Below, one piece after another: positions 1-7,804 of a DNA stretch of 42,984 nucleotides. A program made the translations under genes and the position numbers. Position 1 is the first letter of the stretch; the number at the start of each line of letters is the position of its first letter. The notes beneath the pieces are model-generated. The model saw only the letters and a program-made list of their open reading frames with translations, made no database searches and had not been told where the DNA came from. The stretch lies in the IMG/VR virus record IMGVR_UViG_3300046740_000068, positions 1 through 42,984 of that record; one strand, written 5' to 3'. Source of the stretch: a virus.

Positions 1-435
1 TGTCGTGGAGAAGGCGTTGACGATGTCCTGCTCTGTCGTCGCGAGCGTGCCGCTGTCCTGCGTGGCGGTCACAACCGACCCAATGCCGGTAGAAATCGTC
101 TTCGACCCGTTCAACGTCGTGAGAATCGCTGATGTCGTGGTCGGTGTCACGGTCGCCGATGCGGCCAGCACCGCAACGATCCCCTCTGGGAAGGTGTAAA
201 TCTTCGTCCCGCCGCCGACGTGCGACTGAGACAACGACACCGCGACGTTAGTGAGCGTAAGCACCGTCTGATGGAATGGCCCGAAGGCGGATTCCGAGGC
301 GACGACCGTGGCCGCTGCGACGACGCCGGCCGCGTTGCTGGTGCCGGGAAGAATCGGCCCGTCGAACTTCCACGTTCCGGTTGGGTTGTAATCGGAGGAG
401 ATTTGAAACGTTCCTCCACTCTGGTAATTCGGCAT
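1..435 (-). CDS. Capsid-associated structural protein, C-terminus cut by window edge
   Basis: Only the first 145 codons are present; by comparison with the full copy at 41600-42238 (212 residues) about 67 residues are missing. The ATG at 435 follows an AGGAG ribosome site. The protein is rich in Thr, Ala, Val and Ser, without transmembrane or enzymatic motifs. It carries the segment FHQTVLTLTNVAV and later TFPEGIVAVLAAS, a pattern known from phage capsid-associated proteins encoded just after the coat gene. It differs from the other copy by scattered substitutions, for example around residues 67-73 and 117-127. It is probably a decoration or minor capsid protein, inferred from position. The truncation is a window-edge artefact, not a mutation. 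Confidence 0.75.
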   Translation of the reverse strand, partial: MPNYQSGGTFQISSDYNPTGTWKFDGPILPGTSNAAGVVAAATVVASESAFGPFHQTVLTLTNVAVSLSQSHVGGGTKIYTFPEGIVAVLAASATVTPTTTSAILTTLNGSKTISTGIGSVVTATQDSGTLATTEQDIVNAFSTT

Positions 436-492
436 GTGTCGCTACTCCTGAAGGAATGGGGAGCGAGCCGATGCCCGCCCCCGCATGCCGAA

Positions 493-1095
493 TTAACCGA
501 TCACGACTCCGATAGCGCCAGCTGTGGCAATCGGACACCACACGCCGCCTTGTGCGCGAATCGTGAACGTCGCGTTCGCGTGTGCCGGCCACGTCGCCGT
601 GTCGGACCCGGTCGTGTCACCGTAGAAGCCGGCCGAGTTGGTCAGCACATGCGCGGCGGCTGTGGTCGAGATGAACGTGATGGTGTTCGTCTGATCCTTC
701 GTCGGCAACGCGATGGTATACGCACCAGCGGTCGCCTTCGTGAGGAAGAAGAACGTGTTCGACGTCGGAAGCCCTGTGCCGCTCGGTCCGACAATCGCGC
801 CATCGACGCCGAGGCTCTGACTGGCGTAGATCGCGCCAGGCGTGACACCGGAGTTGATGAAATCGATGGTCGCTCCGTAGACAACTGGAGCCAGTTGGCC
901 GTGCGACGATGCCGGCGTGCCTTGATAGCCAGGCACGACACCGAGGACGGGCGTGAGGTTGTTCGACGTGATTCGCATCCACTCGGTATCGACCATCGCG
1001 AGCATCTTGGGAATCGCGCCAGTGGCCGAGGTCAGGTTGATGACGATGTCGTTGACGGCTTTATTCGCCGCGAGAGTCGTTGCAACAAGCGCCAT
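493..1095 (-). CDS. Putative capsid decoration / minor capsid protein (copy A)
   Basis: This 200-residue protein is encoded directly downstream of the coat gene. The ATG at 1095 starts two bases after the coat stop region, so translation is likely coupled. The sequence is beta-rich and low in charge, with a Gly/Thr-rich C-terminal part (GFYGDTTGSDTATW, then TFTIRAQGGVWCPIA near the end). It has no signal peptide or membrane segment. A long reading frame continues upstream of the ATG into the coat gene, but that extension lies out of frame over the real coat protein. The copy at 42296-42898 has the same length and 13 substitutions, all between residues 4 and 140. The role as a decoration or head-stabilising protein is inferred from location and composition. 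Confidence 0.75.
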   Translation of the reverse strand: MALVATTLAANKAVNDIVINLTSATGAIPKMLAMVDTEWMRITSNNLTPVLGVVPGYQGTPASSHGQLAPVVYGATIDFINSGVTPGAIYASQSLGVDGAIVGPSGTGLPTSNTFFFLTKATAGAYTIALPTKDQTNTITFISTTAAAHVLTNSAGFYGDTTGSDTATWPAHANATFTIRAQGGVWCPIATAGAIGVVIG

Positions 1096-1097
1096 GA

Positions 1098-2336
1098 TTA
1101 ACCCCCCACCCGCACACCGAGTTCCTGCCGCAGCACCGCCGTGCCGTAGAGGACATCGAGGCGCTGAATCCACTGGTCCGACGTTGCGACGTAGTCGCGG
1201 ATGACGCGAATCGACTTGCCCGATTTCTTGGACGACGCCCGCCGCGCGACGTCGGTCCCACCCGGCAACGGCATATCGACCATTGCGAGCGTGCCGAAGT
1301 CCTTGTGACAGACGATGTTCTGCGGGCTCGATTTCGCCGAGATGGTCGAGAACGACGCGGCCGGCGTATCGAACACGTAGACTGGCGTGCTCGAAGCAGG
1401 CATGTTCGTGATGTTCTGGAGCTGCGAACCTGGCCCGATCATCGCGGGCCCCACCGGAATCGTGATGGTCCCGGTCGAATCTGATGTGGTCGCCATCACG
1501 ACGAACTGCGCCGTCTGCCCGGTGCTCGAATACGACTGCGGATTGACGAAGTTGACCGGAGTCGATGTCGAAACGAACGAGACGACGTCGCCCGCGTTCA
1601 GCGTGGTCGATGTCCACGAGCCGGTGACGATGGTGGACGCACCAGACGTCGCCGTGGTCGTCACAGTCGGCGTGCCGCCGAGCGTGCCAACGGTATGCAC
1701 GTAGATGTTCTGGTCCATCTCCCACCGGAAGCCGACCGCACGCCGCATCGAGCCCGTCAGATACTGCTCCGCGATTTCGCCAGACGGTTCGAGCAGCCCC
1801 TTCAGCGTGCCAACCATCGTGTTGTCCGCAATCGGGTTGAGGAACACGAAGCGATTGCGGTCCATCGGAGCCGCAAGGTTGTCGAGCTTCGTCTTCGCGC
1901 TGAGATAGGTCTCGAGCTGCGTCGGCGTGGTGCCGGGAGTCCCGACGAACATGTTCAACCCCTGTGCGAGGTTGTTCACGTCCTGGTCAACGAGGTTGTC
2001 GAGGCGCACGATCTGCGGCATCAGCACGCGCTTCCGGTAGTCATCGATGTCGAGCAGCAGGTTCTGCGAAGAGACCTGCGTATCGACGCCGCGCTGATAC
2101 GAGAGCGTCAACGGGACGAAAGTTTCGGTAATCGCCTCGATTTGTGCCGCCTGTCCGAGGCGGCCGATGTAGCGTGGCGGCTTGCGGATGGAGAGCGTCT
2201 GTCCGAGGACAGCCCCTCCGAACTCGAACTGGTCGGAGTATTCGCTGTTGATGTGCGTCATCGTGCTATCGGTGTTCTCGAGCACGTCGAGAGCCTCGTA
2301 GGTCACGATGTCGTTGGTGAGAAAGGTATTCGCCAA
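1098..2336 (-). CDS. Major capsid protein, P22 gp5-like coat family
   Basis: This is the 412-residue coat protein that forms the icosahedral shell around the scaffold. The N-terminal part resembles the P22 coat family: a helical N-arm followed by a segment with SIRKPPRYIGR and a conserved DIDDYRKRVL stretch. A Ser/Thr/Val-rich insertion lies around residues 215-290, where P22-type coats carry their extra I-domain. The C-terminus ends with a P-domain-like segment (DQWIQRLDVLYGTAVLRQ). The start is TTG at 2336, with AGGTG seven bases upstream (2344-2348). That ribosome site lies in one arm of an 11-bp inverted repeat. The position after scaffold and before the capsid accessory genes supports the call. 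Length is close to the roughly 430 residues of P22 coat. Confidence 0.88.
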   Translation of the reverse strand: MANTFLTNDIVTYEALDVLENTDSTMTHINSEYSDQFEFGGAVLGQTLSIRKPPRYIGRLGQAAQIEAITETFVPLTLSYQRGVDTQVSSQNLLLDIDDYRKRVLMPQIVRLDNLVDQDVNNLAQGLNMFVGTPGTTPTQLETYLSAKTKLDNLAAPMDRNRFVFLNPIADNTMVGTLKGLLEPSGEIAEQYLTGSMRRAVGFRWEMDQNIYVHTVGTLGGTPTVTTTATSGASTIVTGSWTSTTLNAGDVVSFVSTSTPVNFVNPQSYSSTGQTAQFVVMATTSDSTGTITIPVGPAMIGPGSQLQNITNMPASSTPVYVFDTPAASFSTISAKSSPQNIVCHKDFGTLAMVDMPLPGGTDVARRASSKKSGKSIRVIRDYVATSDQWIQRLDVLYGTAVLRQELGVRVGG

Positions 2337-2339
2337 TGT

Positions 2340-2412
2340 CAGGCACCTGTGCTGTTCTCGCCTCCATCCCTACCGGCTGATTGGGAGGATGCGAAAGTAC
2401 TACAGGTGCCTG
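2340..2412 (-). promoter_or_regulatory. Inverted repeat masking the coat-gene ribosome binding site
   Basis: The arms 2340-2350 (CAGGCACCTGT) and 2402-2412 (ACAGGTGCCTG) are perfect 11-bp complements separated by 51 bases. In the coat transcript the proximal arm contains the AGGTG ribosome site, which ends seven bases before the TTG start at 2336. Folding would therefore occlude initiation. The 132-base leader 2337-2468 holds no convincing gene. Translational control of coat synthesis is inferred; only the repeat and its overlap with the ribosome site are seen. Confidence 0.6.
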
Positions 2413-2468
2413 CCGTCGAGGCCGGGAGAGCGACGGCGCGGCGTAGGATTGCGAGAGATTCTACACGA

Positions 2469-2660
2469 TCAGACGTTGAGAGTGTTCATCTTCTGCTCTT
2501 CAGGCGTTAACTCATGCTTGCCACCGCATCCGCGCTTAGAGCAGAACCACAAGTCCCATGCGATTTGATACTTCCACCACGGCGAATGAACATGATCCAC
2601 ATCCTGTGGAGGATGCTGATACCACGGCGTAGCTATGAGAGTAGTTTGACCTTCTCTCAC
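2469..2660 (-). CDS. Small protein between scaffold and coat, unknown function
   Basis: This is a 63-residue reading frame starting with GTG at 2660, overlapping the scaffold stop in a GTGA junction. It is Trp- and His-rich in the middle (HSPWWKYQIAW) and has two cysteines in CSKRGCGG, too few for a confident zinc site. The C-terminal LTPEEQKMN is helical. The coupled start and the lack of another gene in the interval support expression. I do not recognise a family. A capsid assembly accessory role is only suggested by its neighbours. Confidence 0.5.
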   Translation of the reverse strand: MREGQTTLIATPWYQHPPQDVDHVHSPWWKYQIAWDLWFCSKRGCGGKHELTPEEQKMNTLNV

Positions 2661-3607
2661 CGATACCTCGGCTTCACGCCCCGTTCGGCGGCCCGTTTCG
2701 CGCGGTATTCGTCGTAATTTCCGCCCTTCGCCGCGATTTCTGCCGCTGTCGTCGCCGTGGTCTTGCCGCCAGCCTGCACCGGCTGATAGGGTGGCGGAGC
2801 TTTCGTAGCACGTTGAGCCTGCGGCGATGCCTGTTGAGCGCCGTTCGACTCAGGAGGGAGTAACCGAGCCACCGCGAAGCCGAACGCCCGATCATCGAGA
2901 CCCGCGAGACGCGTGGCTTCTGCCGCGTCCTTCGCGAGCTTGTAGACGACGTGAGCGCCGCCGGGAATCTCCATCAGCATCTGCACCCGAGCGACAGCCG
3001 TGGCAGGGTCCGGCGAGAGGTCTACGTCAGCCCCGGGCCCGGTCTTCAGCACGGTATCGAAGTCTGGATACAGCGCGGTAGCACTCGCACGCTCTGCGGT
3101 CCATTTCTCGACGCGCGTGCTGTGAGCTCGCTCATCGGCTGCTTTCCGGTCTCGCTGCTCGGACTTCCAGTCGGTGAGGTCTTCGACGTAGTCGCCATAT
3201 GTCTTATACGTCGTGCCGATTTCGTCTTCTGATGGCTTCGGACGGGTTCCGGACGGCACCGACACCGGAGCAGAGGCTGCTGGGGGTGACTCCGGTTTCC
3301 CAGCCGGTGCCGTCCGTTTCTCGAGCGCTTCGAGCCGTTCGGCCAGCGCTACCGCGCGTTCGTTGGCTTCCGTGGCCCGTCGTCGCTCTTCGTCTCGCTG
3401 TTGCGTGAGTTCGCTGAATCTCGCCTGTCCGCGCGTCTGCTTGGATTCCGGCGTGCCTTCCGGCTTCGCGCTGGCCTTCGACTCGACCTGAGGCTCTGAA
3501 CGGTCTACCGCCTGCTCCAGTGCCTCAATCGACGTGCCTGGACCGCCTGTGAGTACTCGCCCGTTCTGCTCGACGCTGACGTTCGGCGATTCTTGCGTCT
3601 CGTTCAC
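2657..3607 (-). CDS. Putative scaffolding protein
   Basis: This 316-residue, highly charged, low-complexity protein lies between portal and coat, where P22-like phages place the scaffold (P22 gp8 is about 300 residues). A predicted coiled coil spans roughly residues 60-100 (ELTQQRDEERRRATEANERA). A Pro/Ser-rich linker follows, and the C-terminus is strongly basic (YRAKRAAERGVKPRYR), like the coat-binding helix-turn-helix tail of P22 scaffold. The start is GTG at 3607, overlapping the previous stop (GTGA). It is expected to direct coat assembly and be released from the head before or during packaging. The function rests on position and composition; sequence identity to known scaffolds is low by eye. 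Confidence 0.7.
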   Translation of the reverse strand: MNETQESPNVSVEQNGRVLTGGPGTSIEALEQAVDRSEPQVESKASAKPEGTPESKQTRGQARFSELTQQRDEERRRATEANERAVALAERLEALEKRTAPAGKPESPPAASAPVSVPSGTRPKPSEDEIGTTYKTYGDYVEDLTDWKSEQRDRKAADERAHSTRVEKWTAERASATALYPDFDTVLKTGPGADVDLSPDPATAVARVQMLMEIPGGAHVVYKLAKDAAEATRLAGLDDRAFGFAVARLLPPESNGAQQASPQAQRATKAPPPYQPVQAGGKTTATTAAEIAAKGGNYDEYRAKRAAERGVKPRYR

Positions 3608-3762
3608 TTCGCCTTCTTTTTTTCTGCTTTCGTCTTCCGCTGTTCTGACAAGGCAATCGCAATCGCCTGCGGACGACTTTTCACCACCGGACCTGTCGAA
3701 GACCCGCTGTGTAGTTCGCGTTGCTTGAACTCGCGCATGATTCCGGCGATATTCGTTGGCAT
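3604..3762 (-). CDS. Small basic phage protein, DUF6496-like
   Basis: This 52-residue protein starts at the ATG at 3762, overlapping the previous TGA (TGATG). It contains MREFKQRELHSG and then KSRPQAIAIALSEQRK, the recurring core of small phage and bacterial proteins grouped as DUF6496. The C-terminus is a Lys-rich tail (KTKAEKKKAK). It sits immediately upstream of the scaffold, a frequent place for this family in podovirus-like genomes. The biochemical role is unknown. The basic tail suggests nucleic-acid or capsid binding, which is inference. Confidence 0.65.
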   Translation of the reverse strand: MPTNIAGIMREFKQRELHSGSSTGPVVKSRPQAIAIALSEQRKTKAEKKKAK

Positions 3763-3941
3763 CACTTCACCAGCCCACGCATCCCGGCCACGATTCCCGC
3801 CCGCATCTCTTCAGGCAGCAGCGCCACGACAGCATCTAGCTTCGCCTGCGTCTCGCAGAGCCGTGCGAGCTTCTTGAACCGCTCAGATGACGTGAACTGC
3901 GGCTGCTTCAGCACGGCGTCTGCTATGTCGCGTGCGGTCAT
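3762..3941 (-). CDS. Small helical protein, unknown function
   Basis: The 59-residue product starts with MTARDIADAVLKQP and is predicted to be entirely helical, ending GIVAGMRGLVK. The ATG at 3941 overlaps the preceding TAA (TAATG), and its TGA overlaps the next ATG. This tight packing is the main evidence that it is real. No family recognised. Confidence 0.55.
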   Translation of the reverse strand: MTARDIADAVLKQPQFTSSERFKKLARLCETQAKLDAVVALLPEEMRAGIVAGMRGLVK

Positions 3942-4261
3942 TACGCGCCGGGTGTCGCCGCGTCCAGCGCTGACAGCGAATCCGCAATGCCGCTGACCTT
4001 CGAGAACAGCGCGTCTACCTGCTCCGGTGTCGCGCCAGCGCTCGCGTTCTTCAGTGCTTCGATCTGCGCCTTCAGGTCGGCTACGTCGCCGGCCACGCCG
4101 GATACCGACGCCACGATGGCATCGAGCTTCGCGTTCACATCATCGAGCTTGCTCATGATTTGGGCTTCCTGTTGGAGGATTCGTTTAAGTAGCACCTGAA
4201 CCGGGTCTACGGTTTCGTGCAAGTATACATTGAGACTGATATTTCCGAGGTCTACAGTCAT
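3941..4261 (-). CDS. Small coiled-coil protein downstream of portal
   Basis: This 106-residue protein starts at the ATG at 4261, four bases inside the portal stop (ATGA). Residues 1-20 are hydrophobic and beta-like (LGNISLNVYLHE). From about residue 35 it forms a long heptad-patterned helix (IMSKLDDVNAKLDAIVASV and VADLKAQIEALKNA). It resembles the many small coiled-coil proteins encoded around phage portal genes. A trimeric structural or assembly role is possible. No specific function can be assigned. Confidence 0.6.
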   Translation of the reverse strand: MTVDLGNISLNVYLHETVDPVQVLLKRILQQEAQIMSKLDDVNAKLDAIVASVSGVAGDVADLKAQIEALKNASAGATPEQVDALFSKVSGIADSLSALDAATPGA

Positions 4262-6624
4262 TCAGGTTTCACAGGTTCTGGTGCAAGCGCGGCCGCCTGC
4301 TCGGTCTGTTCCAACGCCTGCTGGTGTCCTTGGTCGCCTTGCTCAAGCGCCTGTTCATGTCCCTGAGACGCGAGCGCCGATTGACCCGCCACGCCGGCCG
4401 CGCCTTGCTCGAGCGCCTGTGCGTGCTGTTGCTGGCCCATCGCTACCTCGTGGACCCGGTCATGTTGCGCCTGTTCGGCCTGATGGTCAAGCGCGATGGC
4501 CTCTTCGGTCATCCCGGCAATCGTATCGATGTGCTGCGCCTTCGCCGAGATGCGCGCGACCTCGATCGACGTGGCATCCTTCATCGATTGCAGCTTGATT
4601 TGCAGGTCGGCCTTGAACTTCTCCACGTCCGCATCGATCTGCGCCTTCTGCAACATGCCCTTCTGCTTGACTTCTTCCTTCGCGCCATCTACGGCAATCT
4701 TCTGCTGCGCTTCCTGCAACTGACCCTGCATGGCCTGCATCTGCGCCTGCACCTGAGGCGGAATCGAGCCGTCTTCCGGCTTGTCTTGCAACTGTGGCGG
4801 CAGCGCTCGCCTGAGTTTCTCGGCGATGCCGTGAGAACCCTCGAAATCGAGCTGCTCGACGTAATCCGGCGTGGCGACGGCGGCCATTTCCGGCGGCAGA
4901 TGCGGAATCAGTTCACCGAGCGCCGCCGCGCCCTCTTCGCGCTTCGTCGCAGACGCCTTGCCGACCTTCACCGCGACGGCGTAGCGCCCTTTCGACAGGT
5001 CGTAGAACTGCGCTACGCCTGGCGGCATCTGCGCGGCTTCTTCCGGCGAGATAGGAATCGGCGTGCCTGCCTGCACCACGAAATGCTGGCCGATGATGAC
5101 CTTCTCACTGACGTCGTCCTGTCCGAGCACATGCAGCACCTGTCCAGGTCGCACGATCTTCGGCAGAATCTCGAGAATCATCTCACCGGCGTAGATGAGC
5201 GCCCGCTGCACACCCGCGCCGTAGTTGCTGTTCGACAGGTCGGATTGCCCTTGCAGCGCCTGAATCGCCCGTCCGCTGCGCTCCTTCGGATTCGTGTTCC
5301 CCAGGCCAGCATCGTAAATGCCCGTCGTGGCCTTGATGGCTTCCTCAGACACGCGCATGAGTTCCACGGCGGCCTGAATCGGGGCTTCGGTGCTGTTGCG
5401 CTGCGGCGGCGGCAACGGATGGCCGGCTACGTCAACCGGGTCGTAGGGCAGGTAACTGTAGTTGAACGTGTTCGCGGTCTGCCAGATGTCCTTGTAGTTC
5501 TCGACCTGTCCAGCCGCAGCGACGAATGGTGCCTTCGGAGCCAGCGCGAACGTCTCCATCGCGCCGCTGTAGGTGTAGTTCACCATCCGCTGCGCGTCCA
5601 TCCCCTCAGAGATGATGCCGCGAAGGATGATGTCACCATCGACGTTTAATTCCTCGCCGAGCACTGGAATCAGCGGTATCCTCGAGCCGACCCACGGTAA
5701 CTCTTCGAGAATCTCGCAGGCGTTGATCTTCCAGCCTTCGACGGTCGGACGCCGCACGACGCGCCAGGAATCGACGGCAACACCGTCCACGTCCTTCGGC
5801 GGCTTAATGCGCTTGCCGTCCTTGTGCGGAATCTCTCGAATCGAGCCGTCTTCGAGCGCCACCCACGTCTCTTCGGTAAACGTCACGCGCCAGTATTCGG
5901 CGATGCGGATGATGTCCTGCGACACCCACGATTTCATCTTTGGGTCGCCGCTCGACATGAAATCGTCCAGCCCGCGCGAGTCTGCCCACGGCCAGCGGTC
6001 CTTGAACTCGTCGCGTGCGAGGTCTTCCGTCACGAACATGAACAGCGCGTCAGACCGCGTCGGCTTGTTCGCGGACGGGTCGCAGTAGACGCTCAGTGAG
6101 TTCGTGATGCGTTCGAGGCAGGGTTCTTGGTCGAAGGCTTCAACGCCAGCGTCGGGGCTGGGGGCATCGTCAACGTAATCAGTCCGCAGTCGGAACCATC
6201 CCAATCCGGCCTCGATGGCTCCATCGGCCGCCCATTCAATAGGCGATTCATCTCGCGCCTGATTCTGAATGCGTCGTAGGTAGCCCTTATAAATCTCAGC
6301 AGTATCATCATCAGCCCCATGCCCTTCCGGCGTGACGTCGATGGCGAAATTCGCGGTCTTGATTTGATTGGAGACTTGCCGAACAGGCTGAGAAAGGCGG
6401 TCAATCGTGAGGCATGGTCTCGCGGGTTGCGCCGCTACACCTTGGAGCGCGTTCTTACCCTGTCGAGCCGTTATGATGTCAGGGTCCCACTGGTCGCCGG
6501 CTCTGAACTGCTTCGCCGCGAGGATGCGCTTGCGTTGCTTCTCTTCGTGCTCGTCGCACCGCTGCCAGCGCTCGCGAGCCTCCGCGATGATCGGGTCGAT
6601 GCCGACAGAAGGCGTGGAGGCCAT
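4258..6624 (-). CDS. Portal protein, P22 gp1-like
   Basis: This 788-residue protein would form the dodecameric ring at one head vertex through which DNA enters and leaves. Early features include the QFRAGDQWD segment and RPCLTIDRL, typical of P22-type portals. The central part carries the stem and clip regions, including NPKERSGRAIQALQ and YAGEMILEILPKI. The last 200 residues are Gln/Ala-rich helix with repeated QALEQG units, reminiscent of the long C-terminal barrel helix of P22 portal (725 residues). The start ATG at 6624 abuts the upstream gene stop. It is followed by the coiled-coil and scaffold genes, as expected for this module. Confidence 0.9.
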   Translation of the reverse strand: MASTPSVGIDPIIAEARERWQRCDEHEEKQRKRILAAKQFRAGDQWDPDIITARQGKNALQGVAAQPARPCLTIDRLSQPVRQVSNQIKTANFAIDVTPEGHGADDDTAEIYKGYLRRIQNQARDESPIEWAADGAIEAGLGWFRLRTDYVDDAPSPDAGVEAFDQEPCLERITNSLSVYCDPSANKPTRSDALFMFVTEDLARDEFKDRWPWADSRGLDDFMSSGDPKMKSWVSQDIIRIAEYWRVTFTEETWVALEDGSIREIPHKDGKRIKPPKDVDGVAVDSWRVVRRPTVEGWKINACEILEELPWVGSRIPLIPVLGEELNVDGDIILRGIISEGMDAQRMVNYTYSGAMETFALAPKAPFVAAAGQVENYKDIWQTANTFNYSYLPYDPVDVAGHPLPPPQRNSTEAPIQAAVELMRVSEEAIKATTGIYDAGLGNTNPKERSGRAIQALQGQSDLSNSNYGAGVQRALIYAGEMILEILPKIVRPGQVLHVLGQDDVSEKVIIGQHFVVQAGTPIPISPEEAAQMPPGVAQFYDLSKGRYAVAVKVGKASATKREEGAAALGELIPHLPPEMAAVATPDYVEQLDFEGSHGIAEKLRRALPPQLQDKPEDGSIPPQVQAQMQAMQGQLQEAQQKIAVDGAKEEVKQKGMLQKAQIDADVEKFKADLQIKLQSMKDATSIEVARISAKAQHIDTIAGMTEEAIALDHQAEQAQHDRVHEVAMGQQQHAQALEQGAAGVAGQSALASQGHEQALEQGDQGHQQALEQTEQAAALAPEPVKPE

Positions 6625-6858
6625 TTACGAATCGAATTTCGCCGGTTGTTGACTTTGAACAGCGACGTATGGAGAACCTTGCGCGATTAAACGATCTGAC
6701 CGTCTCACCACGGCGTCTTGAACCGCATGAACTCCGAAGACTTCCACGAGGTCAAGATATGCCGTCGCGAGCACCTTCGCCATCCACACGTAATCGCTGT
6801 CGTCATGCACGACCATTTCGCACATGCGCCGCGCTTCCTCGTGCTCTTTCGGAGTCAA
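6625..6858 (-). CDS. Small helical protein upstream of portal, unknown function
   Basis: The 77-residue product begins MTPKEHEEARRMCEMV and is helical and acidic in its first half. The ATG at 6858 overlaps the previous stop (ATGA), and the TAA is directly followed by the portal ATG, so it is co-translated with portal. No recognised domain. Confidence 0.6.
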   Translation of the reverse strand: MTPKEHEEARRMCEMVVHDDSDYVWMAKVLATAYLDLVEVFGVHAVQDAVVRRSDRLIAQGSPYVAVQSQQPAKFDS

Positions 6859-7274
6859 TGCTTCCTCTTCTGGTCCCGCCGCAGATCCTTCATCGCCGCC
6901 CGCAACCCTTCGGTCAGCGCAGAGCGCGTCGTGGCCCGCGTGTCGAACTGCGTAATCTCGTCAATCCGCATCATGCCGTGCAGCGCGTGCAGTTGCGCCT
7001 CTGGATTCGGACCGGCCAGCCGCACCATATACGACCACACCGACCGCAGGATGTCGCCGTCGATGACCATGCCGTAGCGCCAGGCTCGCGTTGCCGTGCG
7101 TAGCCACTTATCGAGCCCGTCCGTGACGATGGTGAGCAGGAATGGCCGATTGCGCTCGACGGTTCGCAGGAAGTTGCAGATGACGTCGCTCGTGAACTTG
7201 GCACGAGCCGAGGCGTAGCCGGCGTTCGGAAGTTCCGGTAGGCGTGAGGCGGATTCGGCAGGCGTGTCAGACAA
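6855..7274 (-). CDS. Unknown protein in packaging module
   Basis: About 139 residues, predicted mostly helical, with LLTIVTDGLDKWLRTATRAW in the middle and a strongly basic C-terminus (MKDLRRDQKRKH). The start is uncertain. A TTG at 7274 gives an 8-base overlap with the previous gene and has AAGG upstream. An ATG at 7322 would add 16 residues and overlap by 56 bases. The basic tail could contact DNA or the portal, but no family is recognised and no function is claimed. Confidence 0.55.
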   Translation of the reverse strand: MSDTPAESASRLPELPNAGYASARAKFTSDVICNFLRTVERNRPFLLTIVTDGLDKWLRTATRAWRYGMVIDGDILRSVWSYMVRLAGPNPEAQLHALHGMMRIDEITQFDTRATTRSALTEGLRAAMKDLRRDQKRKH

Positions 7275-7467
7275 TGGCGTGCCTTGCGAAATGCCACGCG
7301 AGCCGTGCGAACTCGTAGGCATGCTGTGCGCTCCACGGCTGCGACTCGCGCTCATCGACGCGCAGGAACGTCACGGCTTGCTGCCCGAACTGCGCTGCCC
7401 AGAACGCAGGCCAGTCGCATTGAAGCTGTTCGCGCTCGTGGAGCAGTGCCGTATTGATGTCAGGCAT
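7267..7467 (-). CDS. Small protein, unknown function
   Basis: This 66-residue product has many Trp, Phe and Gln residues (WPAFWAAQFGQQA) and a helical C-terminus (AYEFARLAWHFARHAIV). It starts at the ATG at 7467 and overlaps its neighbours on both sides by a few bases. The composition fits a real small phage protein rather than a shadow frame. No homologous family recognised. Confidence 0.5.
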   Translation of the reverse strand: MPDINTALLHEREQLQCDWPAFWAAQFGQQAVTFLRVDERESQPWSAQHAYEFARLAWHFARHAIV

Positions 7468-7537
7468 GTAGCGCGTTCACGAAAGACGCGAGCCGACCGA
7501 AGCCGCAGTAGCGATACAGCCGGTATCTGGTTCGCAT
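7460..7537 (-). CDS. Possible 25-residue basic microprotein
   Basis: The ATG at 7537 opens a 25-codon frame beginning MRTRYRLYRYCGFGRLASF and ending eight bases inside the next gene. It fills an otherwise empty gap between two coupled genes. The dense Arg/Tyr composition is unusual and could bind nucleic acid. It may instead be only a translational coupler. Evidence is limited to packing and composition. Confidence 0.35.
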   Translation of the reverse strand: MRTRYRLYRYCGFGRLASFVNALHA

Positions 7538-7558
7538 GGTCGGGGATTATACGTCAAC

Positions 7559-7801
7559 TCAACCGTTCTGCGCCACTGGTAGGCCAACCCGCACGCCCTT
7601 GTCAACCAGCCGCACGCCCTCGTCGGCATACCGCTCGACTGGTCCCTCTCGCGGAACAACCCAAGCCGTGCTCTCGTCGGTGAACGCGAGCAATGTGTTC
7701 TGATCCTCAAAGAATCTCGAATACGCACGGATCACCGGAGCACCGACACGCGCTGAGAGCTTCCTGAGTTTCGCTGGGTTGCAGACGCGATTCAAGCCCA
7801 T
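7559..7801 (-). CDS. Small protein downstream of large terminase, unknown function
   Basis: This 80-residue protein starts at the ATG at 7801, three bases after the terminase stop. Its N-terminal half is basic and helical (NPAKLRKLSARVG, then VIRAYSRFFEDQ). The C-terminal half is Val/Gly-rich and likely beta. Immediate coupling to terminase suggests expression in the packaging operon. No recognised motif. Confidence 0.55.
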   Translation of the reverse strand: MGLNRVCNPAKLRKLSARVGAPVIRAYSRFFEDQNTLLAFTDESTAWVVPREGPVERYADEGVRLVDKGVRVGLPVAQNG

Positions 7802-7804
7802 GAT

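Larger units (their letters stand above)
1..1181. repeat. Left copy of imperfect terminal repeat
   Basis: This segment matches 41804-42984 base for base with a constant offset of 41,803, no net insertion or deletion, and about 90% identity judged by eye. It covers the last 28 codons of the coat gene, one complete 200-residue capsid accessory gene and the first 145 codons of the next gene. The positions of start and stop codons are preserved. The simplest reading is that the sequence is circular (about 41.8 kb) and that assembly ran past the start using reads of a related strain. A genuine tandem duplication is less likely because both copies are cut by the window ends. Confidence 0.85.

Noticed and set aside
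493-1725. 410-codon minus-strand frame covering the accessory gene and part of the coat gene
   Set aside because: Its first 210 codons overlap the coat gene in another frame and have shadow composition; the real protein starts at 1095.
4324-5649. 441-codon plus-strand open frame
   Set aside because: It is antisense to the portal gene, with Arg/Leu/His-rich composition typical of a shadow frame in GC-rich DNA and no motif or ribosome site.
7546-7557. TTGACG directly abutting TATAAT on the minus strand
   Set aside because: There is no spacer between the two hexamers, so it cannot be a sigma-70 type promoter; no other -35 at correct distance was found.
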